Part shown: in pieces, positions 31,288 through 41,138 of the stretch | How the letters are laid out: each line of letters opens with the position of its first letter | Position numbering within the stretch: position 1 is the stretch's first letter | Assembly (NCBI GenBank): GCA_017311315.1 | Contig: CM029671.1 | Location: forward strand, 25,052,227 to 25,116,226 | Reading direction: 5' to 3' | Source of the DNA: Dendrocalamus latiflorus | Taxonomy: Eukaryota; Streptophyta; Magnoliopsida; Poales; Poaceae | Length of the DNA: 64,000 nucleotides | Program-made: the position numbers and the translations under genes | The notes under the pieces: model-generated | Database searches by the model: none | What the model saw: only the letters and a program-made list of their open reading frames with translations | What the model was told of the DNA's origin: nothing

Positions 31288-34200
31288 CTGATGGATGAGG
31301 AAATGTGCCTAGTGGATAGCGGTACTACTAACTCTATACTCAGGGAGATAAAATATTTCCAAACTCTCACAAAGAACAAAGGAAATGTTTTAACAATCGC
31401 CGGACGCGATGCTGTAATAGTTGGCACCGGTCGGGCCACTATTCTGCTCCCTATGGGTACATCAATAACGATTGAGGATGCACTCTTGTATCCCGATTCA
31501 ACTCGTACCCTATTGAGTTATAGAGATATCCGTAAGAATGGGTTTCATGTTGAAACTCATGAGGACAACAATGAGGAGTTCCTTCTCATAACAAAAGATC
31601 ACGGATATGGCAAAGAGACACTTGAAAAGTTTCCCTCACTCCCGTCTGGATTGTACTACACATACATTAAACCCGTACCACATGTTGCTTTCAAAGTAAT
31701 TTTCCAGAATGTTAACGCATTCCAAACTTGGCATGATCGTCTTGGCCATCCTGGAATAGGAATGATGAGGAAAATTATAAGCAATTCTGTTGGTCACACT
31801 TTAAGTGATGCAAAATTTCCCCAATCCTCAGATTTTATGTGCACCGCATGTGCCACCGGGAAATTAATTTTGAGGCCCTCTTACCTCAAAATTCATGCCG
31901 AACCTCTAAAGTTCCTTGAACGCATTCAAGGTGACATATGTGGTCCCATTCAACCATTGTCTGGGCCATTCAGGTATTTCATGGTTCTAATAGACGCATC
32001 TACAAGATGGTCTCATGTGTGTCTACTTTCCACACGGAACCATGCATTTGCTAAAATTGTTGCACAAGTTATCAAACTTAAAGCACAATATCCTGAACAT
32101 CAAATTCGATCAATCCGAATGGATAATGCTGCTGAATTTTCCTCACGTGCCTTCAATGATTATTGCATGGCTTTAGGAATTCAAGTTCAGCACTCGGTCC
32201 CATATGTTCATACTCAAAATGGGTTGGCAGAATCTCTCATTAAGAGAGTGAAACTTATTGCAAGACCTTTACTACAGAATTGCCATCTACCAACATCATG
32301 TTGGGGTCACGCAGTCTTACACGCTGCTGACTTGATTCAATTGCGTCCAACTGCATACCATGCAACCTCCCCGTTGCAACTAGTACGTGGAAATACACCA
32401 AATATTTCCCATCTGCGGAAGTTCGGTTGCGCTACATACGTACCGATCTCTCCACCGCAGCGTACATCTATGGGCCCACACAGGAAATTGGGGATCTATG
32501 TGGGATATCAATCTCCGTCGATCATTAAATACCTGGAACCCCTTACAGGGGATCTATTCACTGCCCGGTACGCTGATTGTATCTTCAATGAAGATCATTT
32601 CCCGGCATTAGGGGGAGGAATTGAAAACCACAATAAATGCCAGGAAATCAATTGGGATGCCATAGACATCTCCAACTCTGATCCACGTACTTCTGAAACT
32701 GAACTCCAAGTTCAGAAGATCATTAATTTGCAACACATTGCAAATAACATGCCAGATGCATTTACTGATTATAAGGGTGTTACAAAATCCTATAATCCTG
32801 CGAGAAATGTGCCGGAAAGAGTAGAGGTACCAAATAAAACTACTCAACTCTCCAGTAAGAGGGGGAGAAGTACGGCTATTTCCACAGATGCAGCTTCTAA
32901 CAAGCAAAGGAAAAGGAAGAACAATTCTTCTAACCCAGTAAATGCAACTCAACCTCACGTTGAGAAACACCCTGTGGAGGTTCAACCTTCACATCCCACA
33001 TCAACAGTGCACTCAATTACTGATGTTGGGACATCGGATCGCCCTGATGCAATCTTTTTGGGAAATAATGATACATCACAAGGGGTGCTTGAGATTTCCA
33101 TCAACTATATTGAATCTGGAGAATCATATGACAGAAAGTCTACAATTGTCGACATCTTTTTCTCTGAAGCAATTGCAGAAATTATCCAAAATGATCCAGA
33201 TCCTAAGACCATGGCAGAGTGCAGAAAGCGCTCGGACTGGAATAAATGGAAAGATGCAATTCAAGCAGAGATAACCTCGCTCACTAAAAGAGAGGTATTC
33301 ACTCATGCAATACCTACACCTCGAGGAATCTTTCCTGTGGGATTCAAATGGGTTTTCGTCCGGAAACGGAATGAGAACAATGAGGTGGTGAGACATAAAG
33401 CGAGGCTTGTAGCACAAGGGTTCACGCAGAGACCCGGCATTGATTTCAATGAAACATATTCTCCAGTTATGAGTGGAATAACATTCCGATATCTTATATC
33501 TCTGGCTGTTCAAAATCGTCTATCTATGCAGTTGATGGACGTAGTGACTGCATATCTATATGGGTCACTTGATTCGGACATATATATGAAGGTCCCTGAT
33601 GGGATCTCTATACCGAATCCAAACGCAAATCGCAACATGTATTGTGTAAAGCTTCAAAAGTCACTCTATGGCTTAAAGCAGTCGGGAAGAATGTGGTATA
33701 ACCGACTTAGTGAGTTCCTTTTGCAGAAGGGATACACTAACAATGATGATTGTCCATGTGTTTTCATCAAAAAGTCCCAAACGGGATTTTGCATCATATC
33801 AGTATATGTTGATGATTTAAATATCATCGGCAACCCACAAGATATTGATGAAGCACGCAATCATCTAAAGACGGAGTTTGAAATGAAAGATTTGGGCCAA
33901 ACCAAATTTTGCTTAGGTTTACAACTTGAGCATCTTCCCACTGGAATTTTAGTGCATCAATCAGCATATATCCAGAAAATATTGGAGAAATTCAATATGG
34001 ACAAATCACATCCATCCAAAACTCCTATGGTTGTTCGATCTCTAGAAATGGAAACTGATCAATTCAGACCACAGGATGATGGAGAAGAGATTTTGGGACC
34101 TCATTATCCTTATCTCAGTGTCATTGGAGCGCTTATGTATCTTGCAAATTGCACCAGGCCTGATATTGCATTTGCAGTGAACTTGCTAGCTCGACATAGC

Positions 34201-34824
34201 GCTGCTCCTACCAAACGGCATTGGACGGGAGTAAAACATATCCTCAGATATGTTAATGGTACAAGAGATCTTGGATTATTTTTCCAAAGGAACCCAGATC
34301 CTAATCTGATTGGATACACTGATGCCGGCTATTTATCTGATCCCCATAATGGCCGATCCCAGACAGGTTTTGTGTTCTTACACGGAGGAACAGCTATTTC
34401 ATGGAAGTCTACAAAACAGACTCTGGTGGCTACCTCAACAAATCACTCTGAAATAATTGCACTATATGAGGCCTCACGCGAATGTGTTTGGCTTCGCAGA
34501 GTGATTAACCACATACAACAATCGTGTGGCATTGGTGCCATCGATTCACCAACTATTATCTATGAAGATAATTCTGCTTGTGTTACACAGATGGAGACAG
34601 GCTACATCAAGAGCAACATAAACAAACATATTTCTCCTAAGTTGTTTTACCCCCATGAGTTAAAACAAATGGGTGAAATAAATATCTTGCAAATCAAATC
34701 ATGTGATAACCTCGCTGATTTGTTTACTAAGTCCTTACCAGCTTCCTCGTTCCAGAAATGTGTTCAAGGAATTGGTATGCGACGACTTCGAGATTTGCAA
34801 GATTCAGGGGGAGAAATCTCCTAA
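31288..34824 (+). CDS. Copia Pol polyprotein, unit 2, intact
   Basis: The frame is open from 31192 (1210 codons) and the first likely ATG of the pol body is near 31290 (MDEEMCLVDSG). In order (residues from 31192): aspartic protease CLVDSGTTNS at about 39; integrase zinc-binding region with WHDRLGH and CTACATGKL at about 180-225; integrase core with GDICGP, IRMDNAAEF and an ENG-like QNGLAES segment; reverse transcriptase from FPVGFKWVFV (about 715) with SVYVDDLNIIG at about 870; RNase H from IGYTDAGYLSD (about 1040) to the end. The protease-integrase-RT-RNase H order is that of Ty1/copia. All catalytic signatures are present and there is no internal stop. Confidence 0.92.
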   Translation: MMDEEMCLVDSGTTNSILREIKYFQTLTKNKGNVLTIAGRDAVIVGTGRATILLPMGTSITIEDALLYPDSTRTLLSYRDIRKNGFHVETHEDNNEEFLLITKDHGYGKETLEKFPSLPSGLYYTYIKPVPHVAFKVIFQNVNAFQTWHDRLGHPGIGMMRKIISNSVGHTLSDAKFPQSSDFMCTACATGKLILRPSYLKIHAEPLKFLERIQGDICGPIQPLSGPFRYFMVLIDASTRWSHVCLLSTRNHAFAKIVAQVIKLKAQYPEHQIRSIRMDNAAEFSSRAFNDYCMALGIQVQHSVPYVHTQNGLAESLIKRVKLIARPLLQNCHLPTSCWGHAVLHAADLIQLRPTAYHATSPLQLVRGNTPNISHLRKFGCATYVPISPPQRTSMGPHRKLGIYVGYQSPSIIKYLEPLTGDLFTARYADCIFNEDHFPALGGGIENHNKCQEINWDAIDISNSDPRTSETELQVQKIINLQHIANNMPDAFTDYKGVTKSYNPARNVPERVEVPNKTTQLSSKRGRSTAISTDAASNKQRKRKNNSSNPVNATQPHVEKHPVEVQPSHPTSTVHSITDVGTSDRPDAIFLGNNDTSQGVLEISINYIESGESYDRKSTIVDIFFSEAIAEIIQNDPDPKTMAECRKRSDWNKWKDAIQAEITSLTKREVFTHAIPTPRGIFPVGFKWVFVRKRNENNEVVRHKARLVAQGFTQRPGIDFNETYSPVMSGITFRYLISLAVQNRLSMQLMDVVTAYLYGSLDSDIYMKVPDGISIPNPNANRNMYCVKLQKSLYGLKQSGRMWYNRLSEFLLQKGYTNNDDCPCVFIKKSQTGFCIISVYVDDLNIIGNPQDIDEARNHLKTEFEMKDLGQTKFCLGLQLEHLPTGILVHQSAYIQKILEKFNMDKSHPSKTPMVVRSLEMETDQFRPQDDGEEILGPHYPYLSVIGALMYLANCTRPDIAFAVNLLARHSAAPTKRHWTGVKHILRYVNGTRDLGLFFQRNPDPNLIGYTDAGYLSDPHNGRSQTGFVFLHGGTAISWKSTKQTLVATSTNHSEIIALYEASRECVWLRRVINHIQQSCGIGAIDSPTIIYEDNSACVTQMETGYIKSNINKHISPKLFYPHELKQMGEINILQIKSCDNLADLFTKSLPASSFQKCVQGIGMRRLRDLQDSGGEIS

Positions 34825-35226
34825 ATGTTACTCTGTCCAAAGCATCATATTGCACTCTTTTCTTTGTATGAGTTTTACTCACAAGGTTTCTCATATAAAG
34901 TTTTTAATGAGACAATATTAGCATAAGCATATGTCGTATTTCCTATTTTTCCCATCGAGTTTTTTTTTTAGGAGATATCAATGACATATATTGTACTCTA
35001 AACTATCTATGAGTTTTCTCCTGCAAAGGTTTTTCTCATATGAATTTACAATGAGACAATACTCATTATATGTTGTATCAATTTCTCCTTATTTTCCCAT
35101 CGGGTTTAAAGGAGTTTTTAACAACGTATCTATCATATATTTCTCCTCGTTTTGTTTATCCTACAGGACTTTTTGTAGGATTAATACTATTCATTGATCT
35201 CAAAGATGGATTCGATCAAGGGGGAG
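34825..35226 (+). other. 3' untranslated region and polypurine tract, unit 2
   Basis: Three imperfect repeats of the GGTTTCTCATATAAAGTTTTTAATGAGACAATA type lead to ATCAAGGGGGAG (about 35215-35226) next to the 3' LTR, where plus-strand DNA priming would take place. Confidence 0.75.
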
Positions 35227-35400
35227 TGTTACAACTTGGGAGTTACGGATGATCTCATCCAACCGACAGCAGTTGCTCTCTCTGTTCCTCTTTCTTGAAC
35301 CGACGCCAATGACGTCCGTACTCATGTATATATACAGAATTGATGATCAATGAAATCGATGGTTCACTGTTATTTCTGTTTCTATTTTTACATTCAAACA
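35227..35400 (+). repeat. 3' LTR of the composite copia
   Basis: 174 bp; I find no difference from 21347-21520. It is followed by the CCCGG target duplication. Confidence 0.95.
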
Positions 35401-38049
35401 CCCGGCATGGCGAGAGCGCTGTGCCGTGCTGCTGCATGGGGCGGTGCAAACGTACGCCTGCGGGCGCGGATGCGTGGCTGCGCGTATGCTTACCTGGCCC
35501 ACTTAATTATGCCACTCGCGTTGCCAGGGGATGTATCTCCACACTGTGTACTGTGCGGTCGGTTGTACTGCGAACGCTTGTTCACGGCTCGGGGGCGGTA
35601 CGTACATCATGTATTCATGTGCGCCTTCGGCAGCGCCCATCACTCCGTCGGTGGCTGATCAGTCGCCCTTCTTTCAGTTTCTAAAACTTTATTTTTTGAT
35701 TTTTTATGGTAACTAATTTTAAATATAATATATATCTATATCAAAAATTTGGAATGTATTATAGTCTTAGATTCGAGTTACATTAATATAAAGATTACTG
35801 CGTGGAATGTTTTCCCTTGTACTCATGCTGGGACAAGGGAATATTCCCATGCATGCTCTCGAGTGCCTCAAATCAATCAAGCAGCTGCAACTGGTGAAGG
35901 CATATACTACATACGACTTTCTTTTCAGGATACCTAAATAGTGAGCTCTTTTATGGTACATTAAAATAAATATAAGTTGTTTAATCTTTATAATTTAATA
36001 ATTTAGATTAGTTAGAATTTAGTTATACTATTATCTATAGTTCTATACTATTGACAGTAGAATTTCTAAAAAGATAAAATTATAAATAAAACAATCTCAC
36101 ACTCACATCCTTGAGTTGCATCGCGATCGGGCGCAGCATGGTCGCATCCATCATCTTCCCCACCGCCGCCAAGTTGCCCTTCATTAGCGTCTGCTTCAAT
36201 GCGCAAGACATGCATCAGGTCTCCTGGCCATTTCGCTATGCCTTCAAACAATCATCATTTTGCTCCTTCCATAGCTCCAGGATGTCAGGGTTATTAACGA
36301 TTCGACAACCTTGTGTTGCCCTATATATGCTTGTTTCTCACAGCTTGCTCTCCCTGCATTCCTGAACTGTGTTAGCCAGGCGGTCTAGGAGCGGCTGTAG
36401 CTCAACCTTCCACACTCCTCAGTTTCCTTAAGGATAGTGGAAGACCTAAGTATTTGCATGGCAATAATTTGATACTTGCGGAAAATCTTGCAGCATCTCG
36501 TCCAGTGAGATGTCCACACATTGAATGGATACGCTCTCACTGTCGTCCCCAATGAGGCCTCATGCTCCCTCGACGCCAAGGCCGCATGCACGTGGGACAT
36601 AGCCCGGTCCAACCTAGTGGCGCATGCGGCACAGGTTAGGGAGAGGCAGCGGGACGTAGGGAATGAAGACGTAATTGCGGTTTATACACAGATGTTTATA
36701 TGAGATAGTTGAAAATACCCTCGAAAAAATCAGGCTGAATAGCAAAAGTCTATAATGCTCTCGCAAATCAACAGTCAGATTTTATTTTTATTATCACCAT
36801 TTTATTATCGGTATAATATACTATAAAAAATTTCTAACTAGTTTGTGTGGGGGAAGGGGGGGTTTAGCTTGTCCACCATACAAGTGGCTCCTCCTTTGTC
36901 ACCTCACGTACGATCCAATGGTCCGTGCCCTTCAAATAAACAAACGACTCCTATTTGATTAATTAGCTGAAAACAACTACGTATACACTTAACTGCAACA
37001 AGTGTTCTAGCAATGCACAGTTTCTTTTTTGTTTGGAAACCGAGAAGAGTATTAGAAAAGTGGTGAGCTTCTTCCTCAAGAAACTCCATTGCTTTCTCTC
37101 ACCTATTTGGACCGCGTGTCTCACTATCTTGCCGTGATGTATGGGGGAGCCCTTGTTCTTGTCATGATGTGAATTGTGTCAAGATTCCAAATCAAAGAAA
37201 AATTAGATACAGCTCAGCAATACGTACACCGACGACACGTATGTGATGTATACGAGAAACAATTACGACGACGACGCTCCCCTAAATTTAAAGCAACTAC
37301 AACGATACTTGTCTGTTCTAATGAATACGAAACTGCAAATTCGGATGGAGAACTAGCAATCGATCTCTTCGATACCTGGGAGATTCAATGCACGCGTTAC
37401 CAAACTGCTGTCGTACTTTGATGCAGTTCATGTGATGAGTCACCACGTGTGGAGCTGGACAAGGATAGCTAGCTGCATTGGACGGTGTTCTTATCTCCAG
37501 TGACAAAACTTCTTGACTTTTGAGTGTGCGCATGCGTCAGTGTATGTGCGTGTTTGTGCACGCTTCAAAGATATCTCTTGTCTTGTTAATATCCAGTACA
37601 CATATGTACATGTGTGAGAAAGCTATCTAGAAGACTAGGTATGGGTAGCTGATCATTCATGGCTCGTCATGCAAGTGCAATGCGGTGAGGTCTAGCTGTT
37701 CGATCGGGTTCTAAGCATTGGCATTTGGCAATTAGCGTGCGTTTCTAGCTAACAATAGTACCTGAGTCCAACACAGAAATTCAATGCAAATACAATGCGG
37801 TGAGGTGCATGCACTATTGTACCTGAGTCCAACACAAAATTTCAAATTTCTGACGTTTAAAATTTCGGATATTTGGGGCCTAAAAGAACGATATCAGTGT
37901 GTGCCGTTCGAATCTTCCATTTCTCTCCAATCTTCACCGTCAGCACGAATCTCAAAACGCGCATGGACGCAAGAGATTAGGGGCACCACGACCCATATGG
38001 GCCGCTGGTAATTTGCGCAAAACATACACCTTGTAGGCATACCACTATG
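35401..38049. other. Spacer; GC-rich flank, then AT-rich
   Basis: The first 260 bp are GC-rich and continue the target sequence of the copia insertion. At 36100-36680 the minus strand shows two frames (36066-36251 and 36385-36612) joined by stop-broken sequence that looks like an eroded coding region of unknown family. At 37660-37870 TGCAATGCGGTGAGGT and GTACCTGAGTCCAACACA each occur twice or nearly so. No intact gene is seen. Confidence 0.4.
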
Positions 38050-38309
38050 CATTTGGGCTTATTTTTTGTGGCTTATGGCTGAAAAGCACTGTAGCTAGTT
38101 GAAAAAATACTGTAGCTGACAGAGACTTATTTAGCATAATTAAATTTAAAAACAATTAAAAAATATGTTAGCCCATTACATATAATACAAACAAATACGG
38201 GAAAAAAGAACCGGCAAAAAAGCTCAACAAAAAGCCCAAAGTTTAGAAAAAGACGAAATTTATGAATACTAAAAAATAAGCCAGAAGTTAAAAGCTGAAG
38301 TCCAACCGA
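38050..38309. repeat. MITE family A copy
   Basis: About 260 bp containing the family core: GGCTTATGGCTGAAAAGCAC, TTAGCATAATTAAATTTAAA, GGGAAAAAAGAACCGGCAAA and GACGAAATTTATGAATACT. Related copies lie at 55150, 57341 and 57664. Confidence 0.65.
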
Positions 38310-38840
38310 TCGATTGGCAAAGGTTAAGGTTAACACATGAGGTAGACTTTATATGCATATGTCGTGTACTGCTTCACACCCCCAGGATGATGATGTCATG
38401 CATGACCTCTGCATGTGTATATTATTCACGTCCAAGATAGCCAGATAGGTCACTGTACCTGTGGGCGGCGGTTTGCATATAATTCATGTCATGTGTTCAC
38501 GAACTAGCTAGAGCCATGGACTGCGTTCTAGACCTCTAGTAACTTGTAACGTTTGAGACCATGGCGGCTTGACCGGCGTAAAAAGATGACGGGATATATA
38601 TAGTTTACGTCAAAGTAGCACAGAACTGTGCATTGTTTACTCCCCTTGCAAGGTTGCAACGCTTGCATGGATGCACGCGAGCTATTAAGCCAAAGAAAGC
38701 GTCTGCACCCTGCACCACTGCACCTACTACACTTGTTTTCCGTGCTTTTCAAAGTTGGAAACAGTCACACCATGCATACGTGAGGAGGTGAGAGATTTGA
38801 TCGATACTAGCTAGCTACTTGTAGGCGAAGAAATTAGGAT

Positions 38841-39065
38841 AGGTCCTTTTCGGCTTTTAAAAATTATTTTTAAATTTTTTTTATCGTAACTAGATTTAAA
38901 GTATTTTTAAGAAATGGAATATAGGTTGATTGTAGTATATATTGTAGTGACTTTATTTATATCAGGCAAAATTGTACGTGAGCTTCTATTACTCTATATT
39001 TTCTTTTACGAACAGACTAAAAAGCATAAGTTACAGTCACAAGACGAAACCAAAAGAACAAACCC
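38841..39065. repeat. MITE family B copy (inverted)
   Basis: It ends in CCAAAAGAACAAACCC (inverted family terminus). It holds GTAGTGACTTTATTTATATC and CGTGAGCTTCTATTACTCT, the reverse complement of the core at 2212. Confidence 0.5.
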
Positions 39066-39276
39066 TCGTAATGTGATATTTGCCTGCTGTCAGTTCATCA
39101 TATCTCCAATTGCCCGGCCGTGCTGGACTTCTCGATTGCACATATATGTGCAGCGCAGTTCCAGGTGCTACGTACGTGCTAGCTAGCTGTTCGTCAGCAC
39201 GGGACCTTGCTCATGAGTCATGATCGATATATCCAATGCAACTCCTTGCAAAGTCCATTCTGTCTTAGTTGCTGAG

Positions 39277-39761
39277 TGTTAGGATGATCTCAGGGCTTTG
39301 GCCCAACGGCCAAAGCCCACCCCTTGACCGCGCCCTGATCGGGGGCGCCCAGCCCGTTTGGCTGGTGGGCCCCTGTCGCCAGCGCTATAAATACAGAGGT
39401 GGGGGCCGGGCGGCACGCATCACGAGGTTGACCGCGCCGCCGTCACCCCACCTACAAACCCTAGACCCGATCTGTAAGAGGGGGGGCGCTGAGCCGACGG
39501 GAAGCACCACCGGCGCCGTTCACCGCCGCCAGGGAGACGCCGCCGCCCGGGACACGCCGCCGAGGAGCCCCGCACCTCTTCCCCGACCGTCGCTGCCCGT
39601 GCGCAGACTTCACCGAGCGTCCCCGAGATGGCCGCCTCCTCCTCCTCTACATCCGAAGGTCGGTACCCCTCTCTCCCTCTCGGTTTTGCCTCAAGAACAC
39701 GAAACCCAGAGAAGAACCCCGCTAGATCTAGCCTAGAGATCCCTAAAGACCTAGTCAAACA
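39277..39761 (+). repeat. 5' LTR of the intact copia
   Basis: It starts TGTTAGGATGATC and ends GTCAAACA. TATAAATA at 39386-39393 is a good TATA box. CCCAACGGCCA at 39302-39312 fits the M-phase MSA consensus YCYAACGGYYA and lies about 75 bp upstream. A short ATG frame (ATGGCCGCCTCC) lies in the transcribed part, ending in a GAAG|GTCGGTA donor-like site. Confidence 0.95.
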
Positions 39762-41138
39762 ATGGTATCAGAGCCACTAGCGTTTAGATCTAGACGGAGG
39801 AAAAAGAAAAGAGAGACCCCCCCAAACCCTAGATCTGAAAAGAGTCTTACCTGGCGTGGTCGCCGGGTCGCCGTCGTCGTCGTCGTCGTTGGCGTGCGGG
39901 AGATCGGCCGAGCCTCGGGCTCGCCGGCGCTCCATGTACGGGCCATCGCCGACGCGCGCTTGAACGGGCGCCGACACGGAGCCGCTCGACGGCGGCGCGC
40001 TCCCTCTCAGGGGAGCGCGCACGCCGGCGAGAGGGCCCGCGGCGGCGCCGTCTTCTCCTTCCCCGGCGGCGTGGACGTCGCCATCGCCGCCGCCGCCGCT
40101 TCGCTCGCTCGGTCGGGTGCGGACGGAGAGACAGAGGGGAGAGGAGGAATGAATCTAGGGTTTTCGGGGGCGTCCGCCGCGCGTGGTTTTGATCGGGCGA
40201 GAACGCCGCGCAGCCGTCGGATGCGATCGGACGGCTGACCGCGCGTGGGCTGGCTTTCGGCCCAGGCGGGCGAGAGAATTCGCGGCCCAGGCCCAGGTTG
40301 CGCGCGAGAGCGCTCGGCCGCCAAGAACGAGAGCCGTCGGATTCGCATCCGACGGCTGATGGATCGCGCGGAGGCGCCAAAGGGCGAGGCTGCGTGGGTT
40401 TGCAGCCGTTGGATGCGCATCCAACGGCTGAGACCGGGGCGCGGGGGCCGCGAGCGCGAGGCGCGCGCTGGGCGGGCCGCCGCGTGCGTGAGGCCGCGGG
40501 CGCGAGCGCGCGTGAGGCGCGCGAGAGAGGCCGCCGAGGCCGCGGGCGGGCAGGCCGAGCGGGCCGCCGAGGCCGCGTGCGGGCAGGCCGCCGTGGGCCG
40601 CGGTTGCGCAGGCCGGGCCAAATGGCCGGTTTGAACAGTAAATCCCGATTTTTGATGTTTATTGTTTTTCAGAAGCATTTTTTGATGATTTTCAATGAAA
40701 TTTGAACTAAAATCTCTGTAAATTTTGCACCAACGTGTTAATTTTTCCAGAGATTGATGTTTACAGTATAATGCTTCTGAATATTGAATTATTTTTAGAA
40801 TAATTACAGTTTCCGCTGCAAAAGTTAATGTTAAATGATTTTCATTATTAAATTCGAACCAACGGGAGAATTTAATTTTGGAAAAATAGATAAAATTCCC
40901 AGAGATTTATGATACTGTTATTTTCTGACCAACGTTGTTAATATCAGTATTATAAACTTTTAATGTTGATTTCATGCATTATTTCTATTTCTGCCCAACG
41001 GTGATGTAGATTTAATGTATGATAGAATTGTTTTTAAATTGTATGTCGTATTTTTGACCAACGTTGGAAATAAGGCATATGATTTTGATGTTACGTTCTC
41101 ACTGTATTTGAAATATTTTTTCAGGAGGATACAACTTA
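39762..41138 (+). other. Leader of the intact copia
   Basis: The primer-binding site is followed by a GC-rich half and an AT-rich half. The GC-rich half has frames in several phases and on both strands, none with domains. It contains three inverted repeats (40211-40237, 40332-40357, 40403-40430). The AT-rich half repeats a CCAACG motif five times (about 40730, 40861, 40930, 40994, 41057). It ends in TTTTTTCAG 15 bp upstream of the gag ATG, a possible splice acceptor. Confidence 0.7.

Larger units (their letters stand above)
21347..35400 (+). mobile_element. Composite Ty1/copia LTR retrotransposon with two gag-pol units
   Basis: Identical 174-bp LTRs (21347-21520 and 35227-35400), TG...CA ends, and a perfect 5-bp target duplication CCCGG (21342-21346 and 35401-35405) define one 14,054-bp insertion. 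A polypurine tract ATCAAGGGGGAG precedes the 3' LTR. Inside, in order: a two-copy leader, a truncated gag and decayed pol (25626-29563), a 3' region with its own polypurine tract and an LTR-like fragment (29564 to about 29995), then an open gag (to 31055) and an open pol (to 34824). The element was therefore already rearranged before its last transposition. Confidence 0.92.

Noticed and set aside
36066..36690. Minus-strand host gene
   Set aside because: Codon-like stretches exist but are broken by several stops and no family could be named. At most an eroded pseudogene.
39762..40705. Frames on both strands in the intact copia leader (39847-40380, 40007-40678 and others)
   Set aside because: GC-rich leader between the primer-binding site and gag; frames overlap in antisense and lack domains.
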